Below are positions 53,203 to 60,921 of a DNA stretch of 64,000 bases, one piece after another. Location: assembly GCA_030583865.1 (NCBI GenBank), contig CP129479.1:1698819-1762818 (forward strand), read 5' to 3'. How positions within the stretch are numbered: position 1 is the first letter of the stretch; each line of letters begins with the position of its first letter. Origin of the DNA: Thermodesulfobacteriota bacterium. GTDB lineage: Bacteria > Desulfobacterota > GWC2-55-46. A program made the position numbers and the translations under genes. Under the pieces are notes generated by a model that saw only the letters and a program-made list of their open reading frames with translations, had not been told where the DNA came from and made no database searches.

Positions 53203-53459
53203 GAGGGTAAGACTCGCTTGCTAGCCCCCTCCCCGTGAACACACAAAAGCGAAGAGAGACCCCGGAATTTTTTCGGGGTCGAGCGAGCGGATGCAAATCC
53301 GGAAATCTTCCTCTTGTGTTGAAGATTCCCGGCGGAATGCCGGGAATCTTCAACGGGCCCCCAAAGTCGCGGAGTTTACCCTGAGCAAAGCGAAGGGCTA
53401 GTTCTACTTCCCCGGCCCGTTCACGCTCTTCCTCCCTATGCAGCGCTCGCCTTACCCTC
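53203..53459. repeat. Family F-like element, diverged copy with inner 15-bp hairpin
   Basis: It is bounded by GAGGGTAAG (53203-53211) and CTTACCCTC (53451-53459), preceded by TTTTCCGCACTGCCGTGCG, and ends with CTTCCTCCCTATG...CGCTCGCC like the other family F copies. The interior differs and contains a perfect 15-bp hairpin, TTGAAGATTCCCGGC (53319-53333) / complement (53339-53353), loop GGAAT. The 615-bp gap 53114-53728 consists of this element and the copy at 53524. No gene is seen in it. Confidence 0.55.
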
Positions 53460-53523
53460 AGGGGTTTGTTTAAAGACAAAAAAAGGAATTCGTGCCGCAA
53501 ATTTGTTTTTGCATTTCAAGATA

Positions 53524-53696
53524 CCGGGGCACAAGGCGTTGCGAGTGCATAGGGATGGAGGAAGGGCGGGCGAGGCGGAGCAGCAGGAGCGAGGCCCCGA
53601 AGGGGGCCGAGCGACTTAAGGGCCGAGCCCGGAGGCGGATAGCGAGCCGAGCCTTGTGCCCAAAAAAGCGCGGCAGCGCGCAAAAGGCTTTTGGTA
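53524..53696. repeat. GC-rich palindromic element family F, copy 2 (inverted)
   Basis: This is the inverted homologue of 49173-49345. The bounding stem is GGCACAAGGC (53528-53537)/GCCTTGTGCC (53651-53660). Relative to copy 1 both strands of the stem changed together (T-A to C-G), so pairing is preserved. The lead segment CGCGCTGCCGCGC lies at the right end. Confidence 0.75.
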
Positions 53697-53728
53697 AGAG
53701 CATAGCTGAACGACCCGCAAAATCCTCT

Positions 53729-54145
53729 CTACTCCTCCCCTCCCTTTCTCCTCATCTTCTTTTTCACTCCCCTTATCGACTTTGCTTTCAAGCGCCGCTC
53801 CTTAGACGCGGCGGTGGGCCTCGTCTTTCTCCTCCGCCTCGGTTTTTCCGTTGCGCGCGCTACGAGGTCTATGAGCTTTTGAAGGGCTTCGGTCCTGTTC
53901 CGCTCCTGACTCCTGGACTCACGCGCCTCTATGACAATGTCCCCCGCAGCCGTAAGCCTGTGCCCGGCAATCGCCTTGAGCCTGTCCTTTACGTCCTGGG
54001 GCAGGGAGGAGGAATTTACGTTGAACCTGAGCTGCACGGCCGTCGAGGCCTTGTTTACGTGCTGCCCGCCCGGCCCGCCCGCGCGGACGAACTCCCACGA
54101 AAGCTCGCCCTCAAGGAGCCATATGGTATCTGTCACCTTTATCAT
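53729..54145 (-). CDS. arfB: Alternative ribosome-rescue factor ArfB (class I RF-like)
   Basis: A 138-residue peptidyl-tRNA hydrolase. The catalytic GGQ lies in FVRAGGPGGQHVNKASTAVQLRF (in outline), and SRSQERNRTEALQKL follows. A basic C-terminal tail (RRRRKTRPTAASKERRLKAKS and on) inserts into the mRNA channel of stalled ribosomes. It lacks the codon-recognition domain of RF1/RF2, as expected of ArfB. It is single-gene, 31 bp after the family F element. Confidence 0.93.
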   Translation of the reverse strand: MIKVTDTIWLLEGELSWEFVRAGGPGGQHVNKASTAVQLRFNVNSSSLPQDVKDRLKAIAGHRLTAAGDIVIEARESRSQERNRTEALQKLIDLVARATEKPRRRRKTRPTAASKERRLKAKSIRGVKKKMRRKGGEE

Positions 54146-54184
54146 GGGGTGAGTTTACACCAGCCGGGGGCCGCGCTCAAGGCG

Positions 54185-54215
54185 CAAAAAAAGCCGCGGA
54201 AGGCTTCCGCGGCTT
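54185..54215 (-). terminator. Terminator of the GH13 gene
   Basis: On the minus strand AAGCCGCGGAA / TTCCGCGGCTT with a 3-nt loop is followed by T6, 24 bp after the GH13 stop. Confidence 0.9.
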
Positions 54216-54238
54216 GAAATACTGGCGAGCTTCAGGCG

Positions 54239-56122
54239 TTACTGCCCGATTGTCCATACCCTCCCGTAATTGCCCGGTATCGGGAGCCTTATGTTCTCAT
54301 CGGCCTGGATGTTCCAGAGGTTCACGTCAGCCCCTTCCCTGCCGTGGAGCTCCTCTATGTAGTTTCCGCTTACCGGGAACGGGAAAGAGACCTCCTGGTC
54401 CTGGTCGCTGAAGTTGAGGGCCGTAAGGCTGAAGGCCCCGTCCATCTTTCTCGAAAAGAGCAGCACGCCCTTCGATATGTACTGGTCGTCGTTGTAGAAG
54501 AAATGCTCGCCGTTCCTGAACTGGGCGCTTCTCCTCCGGAGGTCGAGAAGCTTTCTTACGAGCGCGACCATGTTCTTTCCGACTTCGTCGTAGAAGTACT
54601 CCCAGCGCATGGGCCTGAAGAGCGCCACCCTGCCCCATCCCTGGTCGGGCACGTAGTAGTTTTCGCCGAACTCCTGCCCCTGCCACAGCATCGGGATGCC
54701 CTTTGCCGTCAAAAGGCCTATTAGGTATGGCTGCACCTTGTACCACATGGAGCGGTCGCCCTCGGCAAGGAGCTCGTTGCCGTTGAAGAAGGTCTTGAAG
54801 TTGCAGATGAAGCGGGCATGGTCGTGGTTCTCGATGTACTGCACCGCGCTCTTTCGTATCCTGTCGCCGTTATAGGTTACCGCGTCAGGGTAGCCCATGA
54901 GGCCGAACTGGAACCCGAGGCTCCGGAGGGCCTCGGCGCTTCCGCGCGTCACGTCCTCCGCCGCGCCGAGGGTCTCGTTCTGCCAGGTGCAGTTGGAATA
55001 AGTATCCTCGACTATCTCCCTGGGCCTCTCGAGCTGCTCGGCGCACTGCACGAGGTTTATCCCCTCTTCGGAGAAGAACCTCTGCCAATGGGTCATCCAG
55101 TGCCCCTCGCCCGCCTTTGCCTGCACGGTCTTGTAGGTCTCGTAGGTGAGGGCGGCGTAGCCGGTCCCGAGCGGACCGTCCCACCAGTCGGGCACGCAGT
55201 CGTAGCGGAAGCCGTCCACGTGGTAGCAGTCCAGCCAGTGGCAGTTCACCGTGTAGAAAAAGTCCCTTGTGAACCCGCGCCTGAAATCCGTGCTCTCGCC
55301 GTAATAGTCCTTCGCGAAATGCCCTATGAAGGGGTTCTCCTCGTACCCGAGCCTCTTGTACACGTAGGAGTACGGGAAGTGCTCGCTCGTGTGCCCGTAT
55401 ACGGAGTCGATGAGGACCGCCATGTCTTTCCTGTGCGCCTCCTCTATGAGCCTCTGCATGTCCCTTCTCTTCCCGAACCTCTCGTCCACCCCGAAATACC
55501 CTATCGGGAGATATCCCCAGTCCACCTGGTTGGCGACGTTCGATACCGGCATGAGCTGGATGCAGTTCACCCCGAGGTCACGGAGGTAATCGAGATGTGC
55601 TATGGTCCTTTCAACGTCGCCGCCGAACTCGCTTATTATGAGCTCGTATATGACGAGGTTATCGACCCTCGGCGTCTTCCAGCGTATCTCGTTATCGTGC
55701 CACTTGTAGTGCTCGTACCCGAGGGTGAATGCCGAGAGCTTCCCGACCCCGAACTCCCTGGCAAATGGGTCGATTATCCAGTCTATTTCGCGGGCCGGCG
55801 CGGAAGCCGCGTTCGGGTTTTCGAGGAAGTACCTGTAGACATAGCGGCCCGGCCTTCCCCATGCCGATTTCTCGACCGGCTTTGAATCCGGTGTTATGGG
55901 GACCTGGACCGACCAGTAATCGCCGTACTCCGGGTCGGTCGCGTGGCCCATCTCGAACCGGAGGGGCTGTATATCCTGTATGAACTGGTCGTTCTCATGT
56001 ATGACCTTTACCCATAACCTGTGCCCGTTCTCCGGCGTTACCCAGGGGAGGAATATGCCGAACCGGACAACCCCGTTCTCCATTTCCCTGGTCCCGAGCT
56101 TCTCAAGAGGAAGTAGCTTCAT
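54239..56122 (-). CDS. GH13 alpha-amylase-family glucan enzyme (branching-enzyme-like)
   Basis: 627 residues. An N-terminal beta-sandwich (about 15-120, CBM48-like) precedes a (beta/alpha)8 barrel with all GH13 sites: region I D239-SVYGH244, region II GFRYD308 (nucleophile), region III E362 (acid/base, QCAEQLE), region IV NHD434. A C-terminal all-beta domain follows. There is no signal peptide, so it acts in the cytoplasm on glycogen-type glucan or oligosaccharides. The arrangement is close to GlgB and trehalohydrolase-type enzymes, but the exact specificity cannot be told. The start has GGAGAG 7 nt upstream. It is monocistronic with a strong terminator. Confidence 0.88.
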   Translation of the reverse strand: MKLLPLEKLGTREMENGVVRFGIFLPWVTPENGHRLWVKVIHENDQFIQDIQPLRFEMGHATDPEYGDYWSVQVPITPDSKPVEKSAWGRPGRYVYRYFLENPNAASAPAREIDWIIDPFAREFGVGKLSAFTLGYEHYKWHDNEIRWKTPRVDNLVIYELIISEFGGDVERTIAHLDYLRDLGVNCIQLMPVSNVANQVDWGYLPIGYFGVDERFGKRRDMQRLIEEAHRKDMAVLIDSVYGHTSEHFPYSYVYKRLGYEENPFIGHFAKDYYGESTDFRRGFTRDFFYTVNCHWLDCYHVDGFRYDCVPDWWDGPLGTGYAALTYETYKTVQAKAGEGHWMTHWQRFFSEEGINLVQCAEQLERPREIVEDTYSNCTWQNETLGAAEDVTRGSAEALRSLGFQFGLMGYPDAVTYNGDRIRKSAVQYIENHDHARFICNFKTFFNGNELLAEGDRSMWYKVQPYLIGLLTAKGIPMLWQGQEFGENYYVPDQGWGRVALFRPMRWEYFYDEVGKNMVALVRKLLDLRRRSAQFRNGEHFFYNDDQYISKGVLLFSRKMDGAFSLTALNFSDQDQEVSFPFPVSGNYIEELHGREGADVNLWNIQADENIRLPIPGNYGRVWTIGQ

Positions 56123-56348
56123 GGTCGTTCTCTCCTTTCAGAAGGCCTAAAGGCCGAACGTATCAGGCCCGCGAGCCGGCGCGAGCCAAGCGCCCGAAAA
56201 ACCGGACGTTTCAGGGGAAACCGGGCCTTTTGAAGCCCGATAAAAATTAAGTATAGCAGGGTTTTGGGATGACGCTGAATTCGGGAAAGAGCGTGTTCGC
56301 CTTTAGAATGCCTGGCCAGAAAGGCAGGAATGCAGGGAAATCTAATTC

Positions 56349-56438
56349 AAGGCAAGCCCTGAAATCAGAGATTTTCCCGCTTTCCGGAAGGGCTGTAATG
56401 AAAGCGGAGCATATATGTGAATATGTGAGCTTCCGGGT
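56349..56438. repeat. Repeat family B, copy 3
   Basis: It holds CAGAGATTTTCCCGCTTTCC, GGAAGGGC, AAAGCGGAGCATATATGTG and AATATGTGAGC. It is the longest match to the copy at 60922. It lies in the 360-bp gap 56123-56482, where I see nothing else. Confidence 0.6.
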
Positions 56439-56482
56439 ATAAGATTGATTTCAACTTCCTCAAGAGCAGGGAAAAGGCAGGC

Positions 56483-56713
56483 TCAGCCTTTCTCCATCAT
56501 GGTAAGTTCCCATTCGTCCATGCCCCTGTCATATTTGATGATATATGTGCAGTCGTCGTCAGCCCGGAGCTTATAATACTCCTCCGCCTCCCCCTGCCAC
56601 CTGTCGAGTATCTCCTCGATATTGAGGGTCTTTCCCCCGATGGTGAAAGAGACGGGCTTCTCCTCGGACTCGTAGCCCGAGTATGTGTTGACCCTTATGT
56701 TGATCCCGGTCAT
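56483..56713 (-). CDS. Hypothetical protein, 76 aa
   Basis: A small acidic soluble protein. It begins MTGINIRVNTYSGYESEEKP, has VSFTIGGKTLNIEEILDRWQ in the middle and YYKLRADDDCTYIIKYDRG near the end. The pattern of strands and one helix looks like a compact conserved domain, but I cannot name the family. TATAAT sits only about 9 nt before the ATG and no ribosome-binding site is seen, so the start or expression mode is uncertain. Confidence 0.6.
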   Translation of the reverse strand: MTGINIRVNTYSGYESEEKPVSFTIGGKTLNIEEILDRWQGEAEEYYKLRADDDCTYIIKYDRGMDEWELTMMEKG

Positions 56714-56860
56714 ATACGTTAATTATACCTCATTTTTCCGGCCCCTCATCCTTGCACGCAAAAAATCCGGCGAGTGACTTGCCCGTATTATGGAAACTCC
56801 TTATGGTTAAAGTAGGCATGTATCCGGAAGCAACCGAAATAACAAAGGGGGTAAAGGCAA

Positions 56861-57379
56861 ATGGAAAAAGACCCCGTATGCGGCAATATGATAGACCCGG
56901 CGTCTGCCGGGCACCTGAGCGAGTACGGCGGGAAGGTATACCGGTTCGATTCCTCCAAATGCAAGCACGATTTCGATTCCGACCCTGCGAAATACATATC
57001 GGGAGGCGGAGCGGCGGCGAAGGAGGTACGCGAAACCGGCAGGAAGGCCGCTCAAAAATCGCGCTCGTTCGCCAAAAGCGTCGTCTCCGGCAGGAAATCC
57101 CAGGCTGCGGACGTGATCGGGAGCGTATCAAAGGCCCTGCACGACCTCTCAAGGTCACTTGACGAGAAGGACAGGCACGAGCTCTCGCGCGTGGTTGAGA
57201 AGACGGCGGAAGAGACGGACGCGGCATCGACGTATTTCAGGGACAGGGACGCGGACGACATAATCGAGCGCATCGAGGAGTTCGTGAACGAAAGGCCAGG
57301 GCTTTCCATAGGAGGCGCGCTCGGCGCCGGTTTCATCGCCGCGCGGCTCCTTAAGGGCGACAGCGCCTGGAGAGAATGA
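56861..57379 (+). CDS. YHS-domain protein with C-terminal helical region
   Basis: 172 residues. The N-terminal YHS domain (DPVCGNMIDP..AGHLSEYGGKVYRFDSSKCKHDF in outline) is a Cys-containing metal-binding motif often found with heavy-metal and copper proteins. The rest (50-170) is Lys/Arg/Ser-rich, then helical, with a short hydrophobic Gly-rich end (SIGGALGAGFIAARLL) like the membrane-edge segment of YqjD/ElaB proteins. It starts a run of four envelope-stress-like genes; the next start is 88 bp away. Confidence 0.82.
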   Translation: MEKDPVCGNMIDPASAGHLSEYGGKVYRFDSSKCKHDFDSDPAKYISGGGAAAKEVRETGRKAAQKSRSFAKSVVSGRKSQAADVIGSVSKALHDLSRSLDEKDRHELSRVVEKTAEETDAASTYFRDRDADDIIERIEEFVNERPGLSIGGALGAGFIAARLLKGDSAWRE

Positions 57380-57467
57380 CCGCGTCCTGGAACCGACCGG
57401 AAAGGCAGGCGCGTTGATTCCGATGCCAATCCAGGACCCAAGACCGGATATACGGCAGGAGGTTAAA

Positions 57468-57863
57468 ATGGCTTACGTCAGGAAAGATGAACGGACGCTC
57501 GGGGAATTGTTCTCCGACCTCTCGGACCAGTTACAGGACATGGTCCGGAAAGAGTTCCTGCTCGCCAGGAACGAGATGGCTACAAAGGTCTCCCGCGGCG
57601 CGGAGGACGCAAGGAGCGCCGCCATAGGCGGGGTGCTGATGCACACTGGCGCGCTTGCGGTCGCTGCGGCGGTGATACTGCTCCTCGGCCTCATAATACC
57701 GCTCTGGCTCTCGGCGCTCATCGTGGGGATAGGGGCGGCCTGGTTCGGGTACGGCCTCGCGCAAAAGGGCATCTCGGACCTTAAGCGGATCGACATAACT
57801 CCTCACCAAACCGTATCTACACTAAAGGAGAACAGACAATGGCTGAGAAGAAAGGCGCATTGA
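57468..57863 (+). CDS. DUF1469/YqjE-type membrane protein
   Basis: A 131-residue protein of the Phage_holin_3_6 (DUF1469) family. The amphipathic start (TLGELFSDLSDQLQDMVRKEFLLARNEM in outline) is followed by two transmembrane helices (GALAVAAAVILLLGLIIPLWL and SALIVGIGAAWFGYGLA). Despite the Pfam name it is a chromosomal stress-type membrane protein, often beside DUF3618, and not a phage holin. The ATG at 57468 follows AGGAGG. It overlaps the next gene by 25 bp. Confidence 0.85.
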   Translation: MAYVRKDERTLGELFSDLSDQLQDMVRKEFLLARNEMATKVSRGAEDARSAAIGGVLMHTGALAVAAAVILLLGLIIPLWLSALIVGIGAAWFGYGLAQKGISDLKRIDITPHQTVSTLKENRQWLRRKAH

Positions 57864-58507
57864 CCGAAAGGGAGAGGGAAAACCGGGCCGAGGCCCGCGA
57901 AGAGTCCGCCAGCAGGCGCCCGGAACATGGAAAAGGCCCGTACGAGCTCCGTGAGGACATAGCGCGCGACCGCGCAGAAATTTCGGAGACCATTGACCTC
58001 ATCGCAAGGAAGTTCTCCACGGAGCGCCTTAAGGGCATGGTAAAGGAAGAAGTACGCGAGTTCGGAGGCTACGACAGGGTAAGGGACTTTACCGGCTCGG
58101 TCATGGACACGATAAGGGAAAACCCCATTCCGGCGGCGCTTGCCTCGGCCGGCCTTATACTTCTCTTCGCAAAGGGAGAGGAACGGGTAAAGGCCGGAAG
58201 TGAAGGGCTTAGGGGAGAGAAAGAGGAGCTACGGGCCAGGGTCGAGGGTAAGGGGGCCGAGATTGCCGGAAGGGCAAGGGAGGCCAGGGAAGCGATATCA
58301 GGCAGGGCCGGCGCGGCAAAGGGCACTATCCAGGAGGCCTTTCGAGGCAACATGCTGGCCGCCGTAGCTGCAGCGTTCGCGATAGGCGCGGTTGCCGGCC
58401 TGGTCCTCCCGGAAACAAGGAAGGAAGAGGAAGTCCTGGGCCAGGCAGCCGGAGAAATAAAGGAGGCTGCCCGGGAAGCGGAAGGCGAAGCGCGGAAGGC
58501 AGCCTGA
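57839..58507 (+). CDS. DUF3618 protein
   Basis: 222 residues. The DUF3618 core near residues 38-100 has DIARDRAEISETIDLIARKF and then RENPIPAALASAGLILLF. Charged Lys/Glu/Ala-rich helices follow, and there is a second Gly/Ala-rich hydrophobic segment (AAVAAAFAIGAVAGLVLP). DUF3618 proteins accompany DUF1469 proteins and are thought to be membrane-associated ribosome- or envelope-stress factors (ElaB/YqjD-like). It overlaps the DUF1469 gene by 25 bp, so translation is coupled. Confidence 0.85.
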   Translation: MAEKKGALTERERENRAEAREESASRRPEHGKGPYELREDIARDRAEISETIDLIARKFSTERLKGMVKEEVREFGGYDRVRDFTGSVMDTIRENPIPAALASAGLILLFAKGEERVKAGSEGLRGEKEELRARVEGKGAEIAGRAREAREAISGRAGAAKGTIQEAFRGNMLAAVAAAFAIGAVAGLVLPETRKEEEVLGQAAGEIKEAAREAEGEARKAA

Positions 58508-58704
58508 ATGGGAAACCGCTCCTATCTCCCTTGCTCCACAAGCGTCCTTCCAAAAGTCGGCGGCTGCCCGAGCCTTGAACGTACTCAGGTACGGGACTAT
58601 AATCTGAACAGGAGTCGGGCATGCTTGTTTGTGCCTGCGCCCCCTATATAGGGTCAGGGGAGGCAGGGCATGCGTCCAACACGAAAGGGACAAGGAGGGC
58701 ATTT

Positions 58705-59157
58705 ATGGAGAACAAGGAAATCGCAAAGGAGCTCATTTCCCTCTGTAAAATAGACATAGACGCGGTGCACGCCTATAACCAGGCCTTGCGCCACCTCGAC
58801 ATCGCAGGAGTCAGGAATGAGATAGAGTCGTTCAGGGGTGACCATGAGCGGCATATAAAGGAGCTTTCCGACGCGATTCGCACTTTCGACGAGGAGCCTC
58901 CCGAGTTCTCAAAGGACTTCAAGGGCTATCTCCTTGACGCATTCACCCGTGTGCGGAGCCTTACCGGGGCCGAGGGCGCGTTGAAGGCCCTGAAGGGCGG
59001 CGAGGAGATGACCAACAGGAACTACTCGAACGCCGTAAAGATGGCCTTCCCCCCGCCGCTCAAGTCCCTCATTGAAAAGAACTACAGGGACGAACAGAGG
59101 CACTTGAATTACATTGAGCAGGCCATCAGGGACCAGGTCTGGAAAAAAGCGGCCTGA
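58705..59157 (+). CDS. DUF2383 (PA2169-type) four-helix protein
   Basis: A 150-residue ferritin-like four-helix bundle. The family pattern is SLCKIDIDAVHAYNQALRHLD, FRGDHERHIKEL, then the late KNYRDEQRHLNYIEQAI. Glu and His fall at diiron-like positions (H75, E100 region, E/Q-R-H in the last helix). The function is unknown; relatives are induced under envelope or metal stress. The ATG at 58705 follows AAGGAGGG. A 28-codon longer frame has no site. A terminator follows. Confidence 0.82.
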   Translation: MENKEIAKELISLCKIDIDAVHAYNQALRHLDIAGVRNEIESFRGDHERHIKELSDAIRTFDEEPPEFSKDFKGYLLDAFTRVRSLTGAEGALKALKGGEEMTNRNYSNAVKMAFPPPLKSLIEKNYRDEQRHLNYIEQAIRDQVWKKAA

Positions 59158-59176
59158 CGAACTCCCGATAAAGGAA

Positions 59177-59212
59177 AAAGCCGTAAATCAATGATTACGG
59201 CTTTCTCTTTTA
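59177..59212 (+). terminator. Terminator after the DUF2383 gene
   Basis: AAAGCCGTAA (59178-59187) / TTACGGCTTT (59195-59204), then CTCTTTT. Confidence 0.85.
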
Positions 59213-59263
59213 TGATTGCGTTAAACAGTTCTAACAGACTGGCATCGAAAAACCCAATTCTTT

Positions 59264-59391
59264 CAGGCTGCCCAAAAAGCTCCAGCTGCGAGGCCCCATT
59301 AGGAACAGGGAGCGAGGCGTATTTTTGTATACGCCGGAGTGTCAAAGCGACGTAGCTTCCGAAGCAGATGGGGACTTTTTGAGCAGCCTGC
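59264..59391. repeat. MITE-like element family C, copy 3
   Basis: 128 bp with CAGGCTGCCCAAAAAG and CTTTTTGAGCAGCCTGC ends. The inner hairpin is GGCGTAT (59326-59332)/ATACGCC (59339-59345), a compensatory change from copy 2 (GTAC to GTAT with GTAC to ATAC). The last base is shared with the TAG stop of the minus-strand gene at 59391. Confidence 0.8.
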
Positions 59392-59798
59392 TAATTGGAT
59401 ACGGCAGCGCCGCCGCTCAAGACGCGGACGAATATCAGGAATGCCTCTTCCTCCTGCCAGAGTATCTCGGAAGCGGTTATCTCGACCCTGACCTCTTCCC
59501 CGTTCCGGCCCCTTACAACGGTTTCGTACTGGCAGACGTAAGGGGCGCGCCTTACTACGCTCCTGTAGAGCTTGAGCGCCCTTGAAAGCTTCTCGATGAA
59601 TTCGGGCATGCGTCCGCGCTCCCCGGATAATTTCTCCGCGAGCGCGGCCATGCAGTGGTTCACGTATACGGTCCTCTCCGTATGCACGGTAGAGACGACC
59701 GCGCCGTCCCCGGGCATGCCATCTTCCGATGCTCCGGGACCATTGCAGGGCGGTTCTCCCGTCCGCCCGCCGACTACCTTCAAACGTCCGGCAATCAT
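59391..59798 (-). CDS. Unknown protein in the DUF2325 operon, 135 aa
   Basis: I do not recognise a family. The protein is soluble. MIAGRLKVVGGRTGEPP is followed by a helical middle (NHCMAALAEKLSGERGRM) and a strand-rich end (YVCQYETVVRGRNGEEV, ITASEILWQEEEAFLIFVR) that may form a small alpha/beta domain. The ATG at 59796-59798 overlaps the preceding TGA (ATGA) and has GGAGG 8 nt upstream, so it is translated with DUF2325. The stop lies inside the junction with the family C repeat. Confidence 0.7.
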   Translation of the reverse strand: MIAGRLKVVGGRTGEPPCNGPGASEDGMPGDGAVVSTVHTERTVYVNHCMAALAEKLSGERGRMPEFIEKLSRALKLYRSVVRRAPYVCQYETVVRGRNGEEVRVEITASEILWQEEEAFLIFVRVLSGGAAVSN

Positions 59799-60091
59799 GA
59801 CCACGCCTCCTTTCCGGAAATGCCGGCAAGGCACTTCTCGAAGCTCGATACCCCGCACCCCTTGCACATGACGACCGGGACGCCAGCCGCCCTGCCGGTG
59901 GCCCTTGCGGCGTTTGCGATCTTGTGGGAGGCCATGCCCGAGAAAACTATTATTGCGTCCACGCCGCCGAGCCTCCTTTCAAGCCGCGGGCAGGACCTCA
60001 GGTAGTGCTGCAGGGTAACCTTGTGCCTGCCGGCTATCTCCCTGTAGCCTGCGCTCAATCTGTCCATCCCTCCTATAACGGCTATGCACAT
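59795..60091 (-). CDS. DUF2325 family protein
   Basis: 98 residues of the DUF2325 family. MCIAVIGGMDRLSAGYREIA, CPRLERRLGGVDAIIVFSGMASHK and the C-terminal VVMCKGCGVSSFEKCL give a Rossmann-like fold with a Cys trio (CKGC and C) that could hold a metal or cluster. The role is unknown. A consensus promoter and a Fur-like palindrome lie directly upstream, so expression is likely iron-responsive. It is translationally coupled to the 135-aa partner gene. Confidence 0.82.
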   Translation of the reverse strand: MCIAVIGGMDRLSAGYREIAGRHKVTLQHYLRSCPRLERRLGGVDAIIVFSGMASHKIANAARATGRAAGVPVVMCKGCGVSSFEKCLAGISGKEAWS

Positions 60092-60103
60092 TTGGGCCCT
60101 CCT

Positions 60104-60130
60104 AAATGAAAATGACTTTCATTTTCATTT
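60104..60130 (-). promoter_or_regulatory. Fur-like operator (perfect 12-bp inverted repeat)
   Basis: AAATGAAAATGA (60104-60115) and its exact complement TCATTTTCATTT (60119-60130) flank CTT. The central 19-mer (60108-60126) matches 14 of 19 positions of the classical Fur box, and overlapping 7-1-7 half sites are present. It lies right after the -10 box, over the expected transcription start of the DUF2325 operon, so binding would block transcription. Confidence 0.65.
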
Positions 60131-60158
60131 AGTATAGCAGAACCGCCTCCCCTGTCAA
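60131..60158 (-). promoter_or_regulatory. Promoter of the DUF2325 operon
   Basis: On the minus strand TTGACA (60153-60158), a 16-bp spacer, then TGC-TATACT (-10 at 60131-60136). A near-consensus sigma-70 promoter, consistent with strong expression when the operator is free. Confidence 0.75.
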
Positions 60159-60188
60159 GCGGGAACTCGGTCGGGTCCGGAAAAATTG

Positions 60189-60896
60189 TCAGGACAGTAT
60201 TATTATTACGAGCTTCCTTACCCCCCGGAGCAACCCGCGGCTGCTGCTGAAGAGGTCGGCTATCTGGTACGTGACGAGGAAAAGAAGCGGGTAAAAGACG
60301 GCGGGCCTTGAGTCCAGCCATGCGTAGGCTGACTTGAAAGCGCGGCTTCCCGCGAGGTAAGGCACGGCGAGCCACCCTATGGCTATGCCCATGCCCGCGC
60401 CCGCGAGCACGTCCGTGGGGTAATGGAAGCCGAGGTATACCCGCGGGAGCCCTATCACGAAAGCGGCATACGCGAGCGCGAAGACCCCGGCGGGCCTCGA
60501 TATATAGAGGAGGCCGGTCGCTATGGTGAAGAAGAGGACGGCGTGGTCGCTCGGAAATGAGCTCCACCCGTCAAGGACGCTCTGGTCGACCCCGTGCGGC
60601 ATGACGAACCCGCCTTCCGGCTCGTGAAGCGGGCGAAGTCTCATGGGCAGGGCGGCTGCAAGCCCCCGCGCCAGGGCAATGGCTGGAAAACAGGCGAGGA
60701 GCGCCGCAAGCACGCGCTCGCGGCCAAGCTCGCGCGTGCCGCCGCACCTGAACCAAAGCCACCATACGAGGGTGGCCAAAACGCCCCCCTTGATGAGCGG
60801 GTTTATTGCTACCCATCCGACCAGGTTGTCGAAGAATTCAGATTGCCTGGCATAGGCGTTTATGAGGGCAATCAGGGGCCCGTCGATGAAATTCAT
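60189..60896 (-). CDS. PAP2-family phosphatase (undecaprenyl-PP phosphatase-like)
   Basis: A 235-residue membrane protein with about five to six helices. The three PAP2 motifs are LPMRLRP-like K/R...P (about residue 78), SSFPSDHA (about 113-120) and RVYLGFHYPTDVLAG (about 152-166). Such enzymes dephosphorylate undecaprenyl diphosphate or phosphatidic acid; the BcrC type is likely, given length and motifs, but the substrate is not certain. It is single-gene, upstream of the DUF2325 promoter. Confidence 0.88.
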   Translation of the reverse strand: MNFIDGPLIALINAYARQSEFFDNLVGWVAINPLIKGGVLATLVWWLWFRCGGTRELGRERVLAALLACFPAIALARGLAAALPMRLRPLHEPEGGFVMPHGVDQSVLDGWSSFPSDHAVLFFTIATGLLYISRPAGVFALAYAAFVIGLPRVYLGFHYPTDVLAGAGMGIAIGWLAVPYLAGSRAFKSAYAWLDSRPAVFYPLLFLVTYQIADLFSSSRGLLRGVRKLVIIILS

Positions 60897-60921
60897 AGGC
60901 CTTGGCCTCCCTTGCTTTAAG

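Noticed and set aside
53492-54217. Open frame across the family F repeat and arfB
   Set aside because: It runs through a palindromic repeat and then opposite arfB, and has no ribosome-binding site or domain.
54818-55885. 355-codon frame opposite the GH13 gene
   Set aside because: It is antisense to conserved catalytic regions I-IV; the reading is Val/Pro/Arg-rich with no family features.
57468-57863. Phage holin, suggesting a prophage
   Set aside because: The Pfam name is misleading. The gene sits with DUF3618 and DUF2383, and no phage structural, integrase or lysis genes occur nearby.
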